This document shows positions 43,165-51,521 of a stretch of DNA of 64,000 bases, one piece after another. The notes below the pieces were generated by a model. That model made no database searches and was not told the DNA's origin. It was given only the letters and a program-made list of their open reading frames with translations. The stretch comes from Rhodoglobus vestalii (lineage in GTDB: Bacteria; Actinomycetota; Actinomycetes; Actinomycetales; Microbacteriaceae). Both the position numbers and the translations under genes were made by a program. The number at the start of each line of letters is the position of its first letter. Position 1 is the stretch's first letter. The stretch is taken from positions 620,001 to 684,000 of the forward strand of contig NZ_VFRA01000001.1 of assembly GCF_006788895.1 (NCBI RefSeq), written 5' to 3'.

Positions 43165-43365
43165 GCTCGGATAGTAGCGCAGCGCTGTCGGGGCGGGGGG
43201 GGGCGAGTGGCCATGCCCTCTATTGTTTGGATTGCGGGAGCGCGTGTGATTCCGTCCCGAAAGAATCGAAAGGCCCGCCGGCTCATCAAGGATTTTGGGC
43301 GCCACTCGCCGCCTCAGTCGCTTACTGCTTGGCGGACGCCGCCGCGGCTGGTGAGCGCACCTAAA

Positions 43366-43911
43366 TCACTTCGTGTGTCGAGCCAATGAAAGACCGCAGA
43401 CAACGCAAGCGATATCCGCCCGGAAACGTAGACCGGCCCACGAATCCACCTCGCTTGTGCCATACAAGTGGATGGGCGCTTGGGATTGACTGCGAGAAAT
43501 TGCCGCCCAAGCCTCCTTGAGTTCGATCGAGCCAATGCTGGCCTCGCGAGCCAAGGTGTGCGAAAGTGCGGCTTACTGGGCTTCGGAGATATTGAACACC
43601 ACGGGATAAGGCTTCCGAAGACTCCTGTGCAGACGTAATACAAGCCCACATGTCATACACGCGGTGTTTTCCCGGTGGCCAGGGACCGACGTCTCTTCCC
43701 AAGCTGAATATTCGTGGTCGGTTGCGACGTGAAATGCCATGCTGATCCGTGACCATGCCGCCGACAGGGCACGATCGTCCTTCAGCCGGTACCACATCTC
43801 AAACAGCGCCTTGTCGTGCGCCTCCGTGAGACGGACTACTAGTGTGTTCCCCCTGGTCTGCCCCTGCACCTTCGGGAGCATCGGCTTCGATGTGCTTCGG
43901 CGAAAAAACAA
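43366..43911 (-). pseudogene. broken gene with two CxxC-GL-x-L-x3-H repeats
   Basis: One reading frame spans the region but is interrupted by TAA at 43575-43573. Part 1 (to 43573; starts TTG 43911 or ATG 43881) ends near ENTACMTCGLVLRLHRSL; part 2 (43572-43366) ends DIACVVCGLSLARHTK. The two halves share W...AC-x2-CGL-x-L-x2-H, like a duplicated zinc-ribbon-like unit. Either a nonsense mutation split a two-repeat gene, or two small ORFs exist. Family not recognised. Confidence 0.45.
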
Positions 43912-43994
43912 TACGACTCCAAGTCTTCAGGTCGATGACCAAGTTGCGATGTCGACAATGCCTAGACTCTAGCTCCCTTCAGATCACCAGCGCT

Positions 43995-44073
43995 AGAACC
44001 CCACCTGCAGCACAGAAATCCCGGGGAAAGATCGCGGAAGCGTTCGCAATCAGCAAGATCAAAAACAGCGGGC
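43995..44073 (-). repeat. tadC 3'-end copy C (degenerate, internal)
   Basis: About 80 bp aligns to the tadC 3' end (ctgcagcaca, cgggaagatcgcg-like blocks and the ctagaacc end) with scattered substitutions and small indels. The C-terminal peptide frame is broken. It marks the boundary between cassettes 2 and 3. Confidence 0.7.
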
Positions 44074-44340
44074 TAAGCAATTAAATAGGACTCTTTAGCT
44101 CCCGTTTGGCCTAGCGCTTCGGCTGACGTCAACTGCGTAAGTGACGCGGCGCTGCACCTTTGACGCACGCATCCGTAGTGCGATGATTGTGCGAAGCGCC
44201 TCCCTGCTGGCCCTGAACGTCGCCTTCGGATCGCCGAGGAGGCGTACGATCTCATCGCAGGTGAAGTTCGTCCCTTCCTCGCCGCCGGCGGCCGATCGTG
44301 GTCTAAAGGTTCGCGAGGATACCCAACTCGGCTTCGTCAG

Positions 44341-44730
44341 ATGATTCAAGGCCTTGACGACGCTCACGCCGTAGTGTTGGCGACGGGCGATGCGATGCAA
44401 CTAGACCGTGATCAGCGAATCGTGGAGCACGTCATCCCAATGAAGCGGATCGTGATCGAGATTGTTGACCCGCGTGAGGCCGACCCCCGCTCGAACTCCG
44501 TCTCCGACCCGATTGCCGGCGGACCGGCGATATCTCCGGAACACCTGATCTCGATCTTCGATCGGCTCCTCGTAAAGTGCTGGGTTACCGCTGACGAGCA
44601 CGACCGACTGAATCGCACAGGCCGAAGCTTCCAATGGGACGCCCCCGATGGCGATGGATGGTCCCGATACAGGCAGGCAGGCGTCACTGCGTACCAGCTC
44701 ACTACCGACGGCGACTTGCTGCACGATTAG
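44341..44730 (+). CDS. hypothetical protein, probably 5'-truncated
   Basis: 129 aa from ATG 44341, with QRIVEHVIPMKRIVIEIVDP in the middle and ADEHDRLNRTGRSFQWDAPDGDGWSRYRQAGV near the end. The same frame is open back to 44179, directly after TAG 44176-44178, and reads protein-like (RIAEEAYDLIAGEVRPFLAAGG), but offers no ATG, GTG or TTG there, so the true 5' end seems lost. No family recognised. Sole cargo of cassette 3, next to intact tadC. Confidence 0.4.
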   Translation: MIQGLDDAHAVVLATGDAMQLDRDQRIVEHVIPMKRIVIEIVDPREADPRSNSVSDPIAGGPAISPEHLISIFDRLLVKCWVTADEHDRLNRTGRSFQWDAPDGDGWSRYRQAGVTAYQLTTDGDLLHD

Positions 44731-44872
44731 ACACCCGCTCCGCGAATCAAAAAAATCAGCATTCATCGGCGAATGGCTTGGTGACGTGGCGACTCCACGT
44801 CGGCATCGACCACGCGACCCGTGACAAACGATTTGTGACCGGGAGACTTCCGGAACGGGCTGGAGTCGGACC

Positions 44873-45811
44873 CTAGAACCCGACCTGCAGCACAAAGATA
44901 CCCGGGAAGATCGCGAAAGCTATCGTGATGGGCAAAATTAGGAAAACAAGCGGGAAGAGCATCGCGACCTCCTTCTTGCCGGCGAGTTCCAGCAGTTCCC
45001 GCTTGGATTCCTCGCGAGCATCCTGTGCCTGGGCTTGCAGCACATCGGACAGCGGAGACCCACGATCAAGTGCCCCCAGTATCTGATCAACACAGCGCCC
45101 AAACGGTGCGAGCTCCAGTTCGCGGGAGAGAGCACCCAGGGTTTCTCCAAACGGAAGACCCGTGTTGACCGATGCGACAACGCGGGCAAGCTCTCGGGAA
45201 AGTTCGCCGCCGCTGACCTGAGAAACCCGACGCACGGCATCCAGTATCCCTTCACCAGCGGACAGGCTCAGCGCTAAGAACTCAAGAACCACCGGCAACT
45301 CAGCCGTGAGACGGCGGATTCGTTGCTTAGCCGAACGTTGGAGCAAGTAATCACGGCCGGCTATGCCCGCCGCGGCCCCCACAAAAACAAGCACAAGCTG
45401 GGCGACTAGGGGCACCTGCTGTGCGTTGGCAATCGTGATGTTGAAGACGATCCCGAGCAGTGCGCCGGCAAGTCCCGCCAGCAGTTGCTGGGACCGGTAC
45501 GCCTCAACACTTAGCTCGAAACCCGCCTGACGCAGCCTGCGCGCAATCTGATCGCCGCCACCAACAACGGTCGACAAAGTGCCCCGCAACCAGCGGCCAA
45601 TGGGAAGCAGCAGCACGCCAAGCACCGGTAGCGGTGCGATTGAACGCGGCGACACGTGTGCGCGTGCGCCAGCCGAGACATCGATCACATACGGCGCAAC
45701 ACGATTTGCCAGAGTGGGGCGGCTCAGCCTCGGGATGAGGCTGAGAACCGACCACAGCCCCAACCCGCCAGCAATACCGGCAAGGATCGCCCACGCGAGA
45801 GTGTCACTCAT
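44873..45811 (-). CDS. tadC: Tad pilus/type II secretion F-domain membrane protein TadC
   Basis: 312 aa. N-terminal TM (LAWAILAGIAGGLGLWSVL), a cytoplasmic T2SSF domain (about 105-270: ELPVVLEFLALSLSAGEGILDAVRRV, ALDRGSPLSDVLQAQAQD) and C-terminal TMs ending KKEVAMLFPLVFLILPI. ATG 45811 overlaps the tadB stop (ATGA); the longer frame to 45973 lies in tadB. Its last 64 bp are the repeat that bounds the inserted cassettes, yet the protein end is intact. Confidence 0.88.
   Translation of the reverse strand: MSDTLAWAILAGIAGGLGLWSVLSLIPRLSRPTLANRVAPYVIDVSAGARAHVSPRSIAPLPVLGVLLLPIGRWLRGTLSTVVGGGDQIARRLRQAGFELSVEAYRSQQLLAGLAGALLGIVFNITIANAQQVPLVAQLVLVFVGAAAGIAGRDYLLQRSAKQRIRRLTAELPVVLEFLALSLSAGEGILDAVRRVSQVSGGELSRELARVVASVNTGLPFGETLGALSRELELAPFGRCVDQILGALDRGSPLSDVLQAQAQDAREESKRELLELAGKKEVAMLFPLVFLILPITIAFAIFPGIFVLQVGF
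44875..44938 (-). repeat. tadC 3'-end copy D (in the intact gene)
   Basis: The 64 bases preceding and including part of the tadC stop, perfectly repeated at 40641-40704 in the same orientation. Sequence identity ends one codon outside the gene, so the recombination site lies within the coding end. Confidence 0.9.
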
Positions 45812-46674
45812 GCAAACCACCGTGGCTGCTCCGGGAGTCGACCGATGCCGGCCATGATTCGGTAGGCAACGACAGAGAGCACCAGGCCCGCCACAATGAG
45901 CACAAGACCGCCGGCCGAGTTGTAGGCGAGAGCTGCTTCGGGGCGTGTCGTCAGCAAAAACAACACCACCCACGGTGCAGCCAACCCCAGTCGCGCAGCG
46001 TTCATGACCCAGGACTGCCGAGCCTCGATTTCTGAGCGGATCGCCGCCTCTTGACGCAGATAGAGGCTGAGGCTGCGGAGAACATTCGTGAGTTCGCTTC
46101 CGCCAACCTCGCGCGACATCCGCAGTGTTTCAAGGATGCGGTCGGCAACCGGGTCAGCGAGCGCCACTTTCAGTTCATCGATGGAGATCGAGAAGTTTGC
46201 GGTGGTGCGGTAGCGCTGAGAAAAGGCCACAAATGCGCTGCGCGTGACGGCCGGACCGGTGTGGGCTAGAGTCATCAGGCTGTCGGGAAGGGCGAGCCCC
46301 GAACGCACTGCTGAGACCAGCTGGTCGACCACATCCGGCCAGACCACCCGGGTTGCTCTGCGACGCACGCGTGCTCGCCAGCTGATGGCGAGCGACGGGG
46401 CTACCAGCGCAGTAGCGGCAGCGCAGACAACGACGGCAACAACCGTTGTAATGACAAAAGCGAGGGCCGCCCCCGCAAGAGAGCAGACGAGAGACACGAT
46501 TACGACAACAGCGGGGCTCGTTGTCGGCAATCCTGCCTGAACAAGCCGCTCTCTCATCCGGCGCCACCATGCAGCGCCTGGACGAGGCCGTCGCGCGTCG
46601 CGCGCAGGCCACATGAATGGTGCCGCGATCAACACTGCGCCCACCGCAAGCACTATGCCCAACACAAGGCTCAT
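45808..46674 (-). CDS. tadB: Tad pilus inner-membrane platform protein TadB
   Basis: 288 aa. Two N-terminal TM regions, then a T2SSF domain (about 120-240: WPDVVDQLVSAVRSGLALPDSLMTLA, LRMSREVGGSELTNVLRSLSLYL), then two C-terminal TMs. Works with TadC as the platform driven by TadA. Overlaps both neighbours by ATGA. Confidence 0.87.
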   Translation of the reverse strand: MSLVLGIVLAVGAVLIAAPFMWPARDARRPRPGAAWWRRMRERLVQAGLPTTSPAVVVIVSLVCSLAGAALAFVITTVVAVVVCAAATALVAPSLAISWRARVRRRATRVVWPDVVDQLVSAVRSGLALPDSLMTLAHTGPAVTRSAFVAFSQRYRTTANFSISIDELKVALADPVADRILETLRMSREVGGSELTNVLRSLSLYLRQEAAIRSEIEARQSWVMNAARLGLAAPWVVLFLLTTRPEAALAYNSAGGLVLIVAGLVLSVVAYRIMAGIGRLPEQPRWFA

Positions 46675-47909
46675 GCGACAGCACTCAATAACAGCGAGAC
46701 GGGATCAAGCCCTACCGCCTGGAACTTTGACAGTCGAGCCGGAATGGCGCCCGTCTGGATCAGCACGCCCCCCACCGTGCGAAAGAGAGCACTGCTCTCG
46801 ACGACACCGTCACTGCACTCCCCCGTGAGCGAGGCGATTTCAGCGACCCGCCGGGCACCGTTCGAGGTCATCTCACAGTGAACAACGACATCCACCGAAC
46901 TTGCGACGGTAGGCACCACAAAATTTGAATCGATGTTGCGGCCAGCGAGTAATGGCAGGGTACAGAGCTTCACGAGTGCTTCGCGTGCGCTGTTAGCGTG
47001 GATGCTCGACATCCCCGGCAGCCCACTGTTTAGGGCGATCAGCAGGTCGAGCGACTCGGCATCGCGCACTTCGCCGACCACGAGCCGGTCAGGGCGCATC
47101 CGCAATGCCTCTTTGATGAGGCGGCGCAGACTGATCTCGCCGGTGCCTTCGAGGCTTGGCTGGCGGCACTGCATTCCGACGCTGTCGTGGCTGGGCACAC
47201 TCAACTCGAACGTCTCCTCAACGGTGACCACACGCTCGTGGGGGCGACCGGCAGCCAGTAGCGCGTTCAGCATCGTGGTCTTGCCACTCTGGGTGGCCCC
47301 CGACACCACAATATTTTCGCCAGCCAGCACGCACAGCCGCAAGTAGTCGGCGGCATGCTGCGTGAGACTGCCCAGCTCGACCAGGCGATCAAGATCACGA
47401 ATGCGCTGACTGAACTTGCGCACATTCACTGCCCAGTGCTTGCGGGTCACATCCGGAATCACCACGTGCAGTCGGGAGCCATCAGGCAGCGACGCATCAA
47501 CAAACGGTGAACTCAGATCGACACGGCGACCAGAGGTTTGCAGCATTCTCTCGACCAGGTCACGCACGTGAGAATCAGTAAGGCGGATGCCGGTGAACTC
47601 CGGAACCCCGTTGCGAGCAACGAACACATGCTCGGGGCCGTTGATCCAGAGTTCCTCGACGGTGTCATCGTCGAAAAACGGTTGGAGCGGACCATACCCG
47701 GTGAGCGCCGCAACGACTTCGCGCGCCGCCTGCGCCTCGTCGGCGAGGAGCGGTACCGAGCCGCCGAGGGCCCGCTCGCTATAGCGCCGTACCTCGTCGC
47801 GCACGTAACGCGAAGCGAGTTCGCTGTCGCTCGAAAGATCAACCCCGTCACGGCGAACCCGTTGGCGGACCTGATCGGCAATGGTCACCAGGGCGTTAGA
47901 CATGCTCAC
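46671..47909 (-). CDS. tadA: Tad/CpaF-type secretion ATPase TadA
   Basis: 412 aa. VirB11/CpaF ATPase that powers Flp pilus assembly. N-terminal helical domain, then GYGPLQPFFDDDTVEELWINGP (about 92-113), Walker A SGATQSGKTTMLNALL (about 204-219), the Asp-box EETFEL, His-box SSIHANSAREAL and MRPDRLVVGEVRDAE. First gene of the cluster; no CpaE/Ssd-like gene precedes it, and an ArsR gene is divergent. Start 47909 or ATG 47903. Confidence 0.93.
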   Translation of the reverse strand: MSMSNALVTIADQVRQRVRRDGVDLSSDSELASRYVRDEVRRYSERALGGSVPLLADEAQAAREVVAALTGYGPLQPFFDDDTVEELWINGPEHVFVARNGVPEFTGIRLTDSHVRDLVERMLQTSGRRVDLSSPFVDASLPDGSRLHVVIPDVTRKHWAVNVRKFSQRIRDLDRLVELGSLTQHAADYLRLCVLAGENIVVSGATQSGKTTMLNALLAAGRPHERVVTVEETFELSVPSHDSVGMQCRQPSLEGTGEISLRRLIKEALRMRPDRLVVGEVRDAESLDLLIALNSGLPGMSSIHANSAREALVKLCTLPLLAGRNIDSNFVVPTVASSVDVVVHCEMTSNGARRVAEIASLTGECSDGVVESSALFRTVGGVLIQTGAIPARLSKFQAVGLDPVSLLLSAVA

Positions 47910-47991
47910 AGTCTGGTGAGTGGTCGCTCACATGCCTGCCTGTTATCCACAGGAAGCAAGGTGGTGCCCGGTCGACCATCGAGAGCCCCAG

Positions 47992-48010
47992 TGATATGAT
48001 GAGTTTATCA
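47992..48010 (+). promoter_or_regulatory. candidate arsR-sulP operator over a -10 element
   Basis: Inverted repeat TGATA-N9-TATCA overlaps TATGAT (47995-48000), which has TCGACC 17 bases upstream as a possible -35. It is placed 34 bp before the arsR ATG, suiting autorepression. Pattern match only. Confidence 0.45.
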
Positions 48011-48043
48011 AGTCAGTAAGCAAGCGCGGTGAGGAGCACAGCA

Positions 48044-48409
48044 ATGACCGTTCTCGATGAGCGAAGACCACTCTACGAAATCAAGGCGAACCTGTTCAAA
48101 GGGCTCGCGCATCCTCACAGAATCCGGGTGCTCGAAATTTTGTCGAGCAACGACGAATCATCGGTGTCACAAATGCTCGCCGAAACCCGGCTCGAGGCAT
48201 CCCACCTCTCACAACACCTGTCAGTGCTTCGCCGCTACGGGCTCGTCGTCTCCGAACGGCGAGCAAGCATCGTCTACTACCGGCTCGCTCTCCCCCAGAT
48301 TGCTGAACTATTGCGTGTCGCCCGCGTGCTGCTCGGCGGAATCCTTGCCGACTCGCACCGCCAGCTCTCCTCAGTCGAATCCCTGCCCGTAATTCCCGAC
48401 GCCCAGTGA
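48044..48409 (+). CDS. ArsR-family transcriptional regulator
   Basis: 121 aa. Winged-helix domain (about 10-95) with LAHPHRIRVLEILSSNDESSV, recognition helix region EASHLSQHLSVLRRYGLVVSERR and YYRLALPQIAELLR. No ELCVCDL-type metal Cys motif or other obvious metal site is present, so the signal is unlikely to be arsenic. GTG 48029 overlaps the ribosome site GAGGAG; ATG 48044 is the start. It overlaps the SulP gene (GTGA), so it probably controls that transporter. Confidence 0.85.
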   Translation: MTVLDERRPLYEIKANLFKGLAHPHRIRVLEILSSNDESSVSQMLAETRLEASHLSQHLSVLRRYGLVVSERRASIVYYRLALPQIAELLRVARVLLGGILADSHRQLSSVESLPVIPDAQ

Positions 48410-50079
48410 GAAGATCGCTGAAGTCCCTAAAGTCACTGCGGTCACTGCGGTCACTGCGGTCACTGCTGCCTGAGCGATCAGACTACCTCGGGCTCCGCTC
48501 AAGCTGGCGCGGAGATGCGCTGGCCGGCATCACCGTCGGTATTGTGGCGCTGCCCCTCGCCCTCGCCTTCGGGGTGAGCTCTGGAGCGGGCGCCGAAGCC
48601 GGATTAATCACCGCCATCGTCGCCGGAATCGTCGCCGCAGTATTCGGCGGCTCCCACGTGCAAGTCTCCGGACCCACCGGCGCCATGGTTGTCGTACTCG
48701 CGCCCATCGTCGCCAGCCAGGGCATCGAAGCCGTCGCCATCGTGAGCCTCATGGCAGGCGTCATCGTCGTCATTGCCGGCGTGCTGCGACTCGGCCGCAC
48801 CGTCAGCTACATCCCCTGGCCCGTCATCGAAGGATTCACCGTTGGCATCGGCGCGATCATCTTCCTGCAACAGGTACCCGCAGCCCTCGGCACCGAAAGC
48901 GTCGAACACTCCACCAACGCCGTGCTCGCCGCCGTCACCTTTATTGGTAGCGCCCAGTGGCCAGCCGCGCTGCTCCCTCTCGGAGTCGCCGTTGCCGTCA
49001 TCATTCTGATGCTCGTGCTCTCCAAGATCAGCGGTCGGCTGCCGGCATCCTTTATCGCGATCGTCGCCGTGACAATCGCGACGCACGCGTTCTCGCTGCC
49101 GCTGGCGACTATCGGCACACTTCCGGCATCCCTGCCCGCACCCGCACTACCCACCCTCGATCCCGCTAGCTTCACACCGCTAATCAGCGCCGCCTTCGCC
49201 GTTGCTGCCCTTGCCGCCATCGAGTCACTGCTGTCTGCGCGAGTCGCATCGGCGATGACGGATGCCGGTGCCTACAACGCCGACCGTGAACTGGTGGGTC
49301 AGGGGTTGGCATCCATTGCTTCAGGATTCTTCGGCGGGATGCCCGCGACCGGGGCCATCGCCAGAACCGCGGTGAACGTGCGCTCAGGTGCCCGCACGCG
49401 GGTTGCGGCCCTCGTACACGCTCTCGCGCTGCTCATTGTGGTCTACCTCGCGGCGCAGGTCGTTGCGGTGATTCCGCTCGCTGCCCTCTCGGGAGTGCTC
49501 ATGGCCACCGCCGCACGCATGATTTCACCCACCGTGGTGAAACAAGTGGTTCGCGCCGGCAAGGCAGAAGCCGCCGTATTCACCATCACCGCGATCATCA
49601 CCGTCAGTTTCGACCTCATCTTTGCCGTCGGCATTGGGATCGCCGCCGCCGCCTTTTTCGCTCTGCGTGCTCTCAGCGCAGCGAGCGGAGTACACCGCGA
49701 AGAACTGCCCGGCTCGCCCCAGCCCGGCGACGAACGGATCGCCCTCTTTCGCGTCGATGGTTCCCTCTTCTTTGGTGCCGCCGAACGAATCATCACGCGC
49801 ATCAATGACCACGATGGCATCGAGATCGCCATTGTGCGGCTCTCACAACTGCAAATCGTCGACTCGACCGGGGCGCACACCCTCACCGAGCTCATCACCG
49901 CACTTGAGCGACGCGGTGTAACCGTGCTGATTAAGGGGATTCGGCCCGAACATCGGCACGTGCTTGAAAAACTGGGAGTCATCGACTCGCTGCGGCACGC
50001 CAACCACCTCTTTGACGAACTTGAGCCCGCAATTGAACACGCGCGCTCCCACGTGCGGCGCACCGCCGCCACCGACTAG
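48406..50079 (+). CDS. SulP-family anion transporter with STAS domain
   Basis: 557 aa. About 10-14 TMs (RGDALAGITVGIVALPLALAFGV near residue 35; GSHVQVSGPTGAMVVVLAPIV) and a C-terminal STAS domain (about 440-545: LFRVDGSLFFGAAERI, VRLSQLQIVDSTGAHTLTELI). Substrate may be sulfate, bicarbonate or another anion. The N-terminus consists of SLK/SLR repeats from a 9-bp tandem repeat. GTG start overlaps the arsR stop. Confidence 0.9.
   Translation: MRRSLKSLKSLRSLRSLRSLLPERSDYLGLRSSWRGDALAGITVGIVALPLALAFGVSSGAGAEAGLITAIVAGIVAAVFGGSHVQVSGPTGAMVVVLAPIVASQGIEAVAIVSLMAGVIVVIAGVLRLGRTVSYIPWPVIEGFTVGIGAIIFLQQVPAALGTESVEHSTNAVLAAVTFIGSAQWPAALLPLGVAVAVIILMLVLSKISGRLPASFIAIVAVTIATHAFSLPLATIGTLPASLPAPALPTLDPASFTPLISAAFAVAALAAIESLLSARVASAMTDAGAYNADRELVGQGLASIASGFFGGMPATGAIARTAVNVRSGARTRVAALVHALALLIVVYLAAQVVAVIPLAALSGVLMATAARMISPTVVKQVVRAGKAEAAVFTITAIITVSFDLIFAVGIGIAAAAFFALRALSAASGVHREELPGSPQPGDERIALFRVDGSLFFGAAERIITRINDHDGIEIAIVRLSQLQIVDSTGAHTLTELITALERRGVTVLIKGIRPEHRHVLEKLGVIDSLRHANHLFDELEPAIEHARSHVRRTAATD
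48412..48468. repeat. 9-bp tandem repeat at the SulP N-terminus
   Basis: About six 9-bp units (tcactgcgg and variants) encode SLKSLKSLRSLRSLRSL just after the start codon of the transporter. Copy changes keep the frame. Confidence 0.88.
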
Positions 50080-50105
50080 AAGGCTCACCGAGATCGCACC
50101 AGCAT

Positions 50106-51512
50106 CTAGAGCGGCGGCGTCACCTTATTTTTGGCAACCTCAGAAACCCACAGCCCGCTATCTTTGACGATGCGCTCTTGCGTGTCGTAGTCCACGCGCA
50201 CAATGCCGAAGCGCTTCGAATATCCGTAGCCCCATTCGAAGTTGTCAAGCAGTGACCACACGAGGTACCCCCGCAGGTCGACGCCCCGCGCGATGGCTCG
50301 GTGCGCTGCCGTAAAGTGCCGGTTGAGGTAGTCAACCCGCTCGGGATCGTGCACCCGACCATCCGTCACTTCGTCATCGAACGCGGCACCATTCTCGGTG
50401 ATCATGAGCGGGAGGTCAGGAAAGTGTGAGCCGAGATCGACCAGCAACTCGTAGAGACCGTCGGGAGCGATGTTCCAGTCCATCGCCGTGTACGGGCCGG
50501 GTTGCTCCAAGAACTCAACGTCAGGGCTGCCGGGCCACGGGGATCCACCCATATCTTTGTGCCCGTCATTCTTGCTGCGCTCGGTCACGCCATCCCACAT
50601 TTTCACGGTCACCGTGGAGTAGTAGTTAACTCCCAAGAAATCTAACGATTGATGGATGCTCTCAAGATCGCCCTCGCGCACGAACGACCAGTCCGTCACT
50701 TCACCAGTATCAGCAATGAGGTCATCGTCGTACCGACCCAAGAGCATGGGGCTCGTGAATGCCCGATTAGCGAGTGCATCAATGCGACGCGTGGCTTCAG
50801 CATCCCCACCCCGGATGACATGAAAGTTGAGTGTCGCCGAAACCTCGGGCAAGTTGCTGGCCGCCGCTCGCAAGCGTGGAACCGCCAACCCATGCGCAAG
50901 GTTGAGGTGGTGCACCGCGGCGAGAGCCGCGGCACCGTCGGTGCGCCCGGGGGCATGGGCACCCGAGCCGTAGCCGAGGTAAGCAGAACACCACGGTTCG
51001 TTGAGGGTGGTCCAGGTGTGCACGCGGTCGCCGAGCGCAGTAGCCGCGAGTTCGGCATACTCAGCGAATCGCAGGGCGGTGTCGCGCACAGGCCACCCAC
51101 CCGCATCCTCAAGCTCTTGGGGTAAATCCCAGTGATACAGGGTGGCAATGGGGCGGATGCCGCGGCTCAACAACCCATCGACAAGGCGCGAGTAGAACGA
51201 CACTCCCTCGGGGTTTACCGGTCCGTGCCCGCCGGGCTGAACGCGCGGCCATGAGATCGAGAAACGGTAGGCGTCGAGGCCCAGTTCAGCCATAAGATCA
51301 AGGTCTGATTCGAAACGGTAGTAGTGGTCGTCTGCAGCGTCACCCGTGTCGCCGTTCCACGTCATCTCGGGGGTATGGCTGAAGGTATCCCAAATGGATT
51401 CGGTTCGGCCACCATCCCGGGCGGCGCCCTCAATCTGATAGGCGGCCGTGGCCGACCCAACGATAAAATGAGGCGGAAAAACTAGGCCACTATCGCGGTA
51501 GTCAGAACTCAT
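50106..51512 (-). CDS. GH1 beta-glucosidase
   Basis: 468 aa, glycoside hydrolase family 1. N-terminal signature [20 protein letters not shown] (about 11-30), acid/base Glu in [14 protein letters not shown] (about 165), nucleophile Glu in [13 protein letters not shown] (about 375) and the C-terminal [20 protein letters not shown] aglycone block. Cytoplasmic, with no signal peptide. Its place 9 bp past a ROK regulator and next to a xylose-type ABC importer suggests plant-derived oligosaccharides as substrate. Confidence 0.93.
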   Translation of the reverse strand: MSSDYRDSGLVFPPHFIVGSATAAYQIEGAARDGGRTESIWDTFSHTPEMTWNGDTGDAADDHYYRFESDLDLMAELGLDAYRFSISWPRVQPGGHGPVNPEGVSFYSRLVDGLLSRGIRPIATLYHWDLPQELEDAGGWPVRDTALRFAEYAELAATALGDRVHTWTTLNEPWCSAYLGYGSGAHAPGRTDGAAALAAVHHLNLAHGLAVPRLRAAASNLPEVSATLNFHVIRGGDAEATRRIDALANRAFTSPMLLGRYDDDLIADTGEVTDWSFVREGDLESIHQSLDFLGVNYYSTVTVKMWDGVTERSKNDGHKDMGGSPWPGSPDVEFLEQPGPYTAMDWNIAPDGLYELLVDLGSHFPDLPLMITENGAAFDDEVTDGRVHDPERVDYLNRHFTAAHRAIARGVDLRGYLVWSLLDNFEWGYGYSKRFGIVRVDYDTQERIVKDSGLWVSEVAKNKVTPPL

Positions 51513-51521
51513 GAAGAAAGC

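Larger units (their letters stand above)
40641..44938. mobile_element. candidate multi-cassette insertion in the 3' end of tadC
   Basis: A 64-bp perfect direct repeat (40641-40704 and 44875-44938) bounds 4.2 kb of accessory DNA. The right copy is the 3' end of intact tadC; the left copy encodes the same C-terminal peptide (FPLVFLILPITIAFAIFPG onward) but has no gene body. Two degenerate copies inside (42291-42354, 43995-44073) split the insert into three segments, each with its own small cargo. No integrase or transposase gene is visible. This is the pattern of site-specific elements that insert in the 3' end of a gene and restore it. Alternative: tandem duplication plus decay. Confidence 0.6.

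Noticed and set aside
43195..43203. Phase-variable poly-G tract
   Set aside because: A run of 9 G lies upstream of the preferred HIRAN start (43164), so slippage would not shift that reading frame. It could matter only if the longer start at 43305 is used.
43108..43389. 93-codon plus-strand frame antisense to the HIRAN gene start
   Set aside because: No ribosome site, no motif, and it crosses a 9-base G-run; the HIRAN gene explains most of the region.
44095..44400. 101-codon minus-strand frame in cassette 3
   Set aside because: It competes with the plus-strand frame that continues into the 129-aa ORF; the minus frame shows no family motif. The choice is not certain.
40641..44938. IS element or integron
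   Set aside because: No transposase, integrase, terminal inverted repeats or attC-like folded sites were seen. The repeats are coding ends of tadC in direct orientation.
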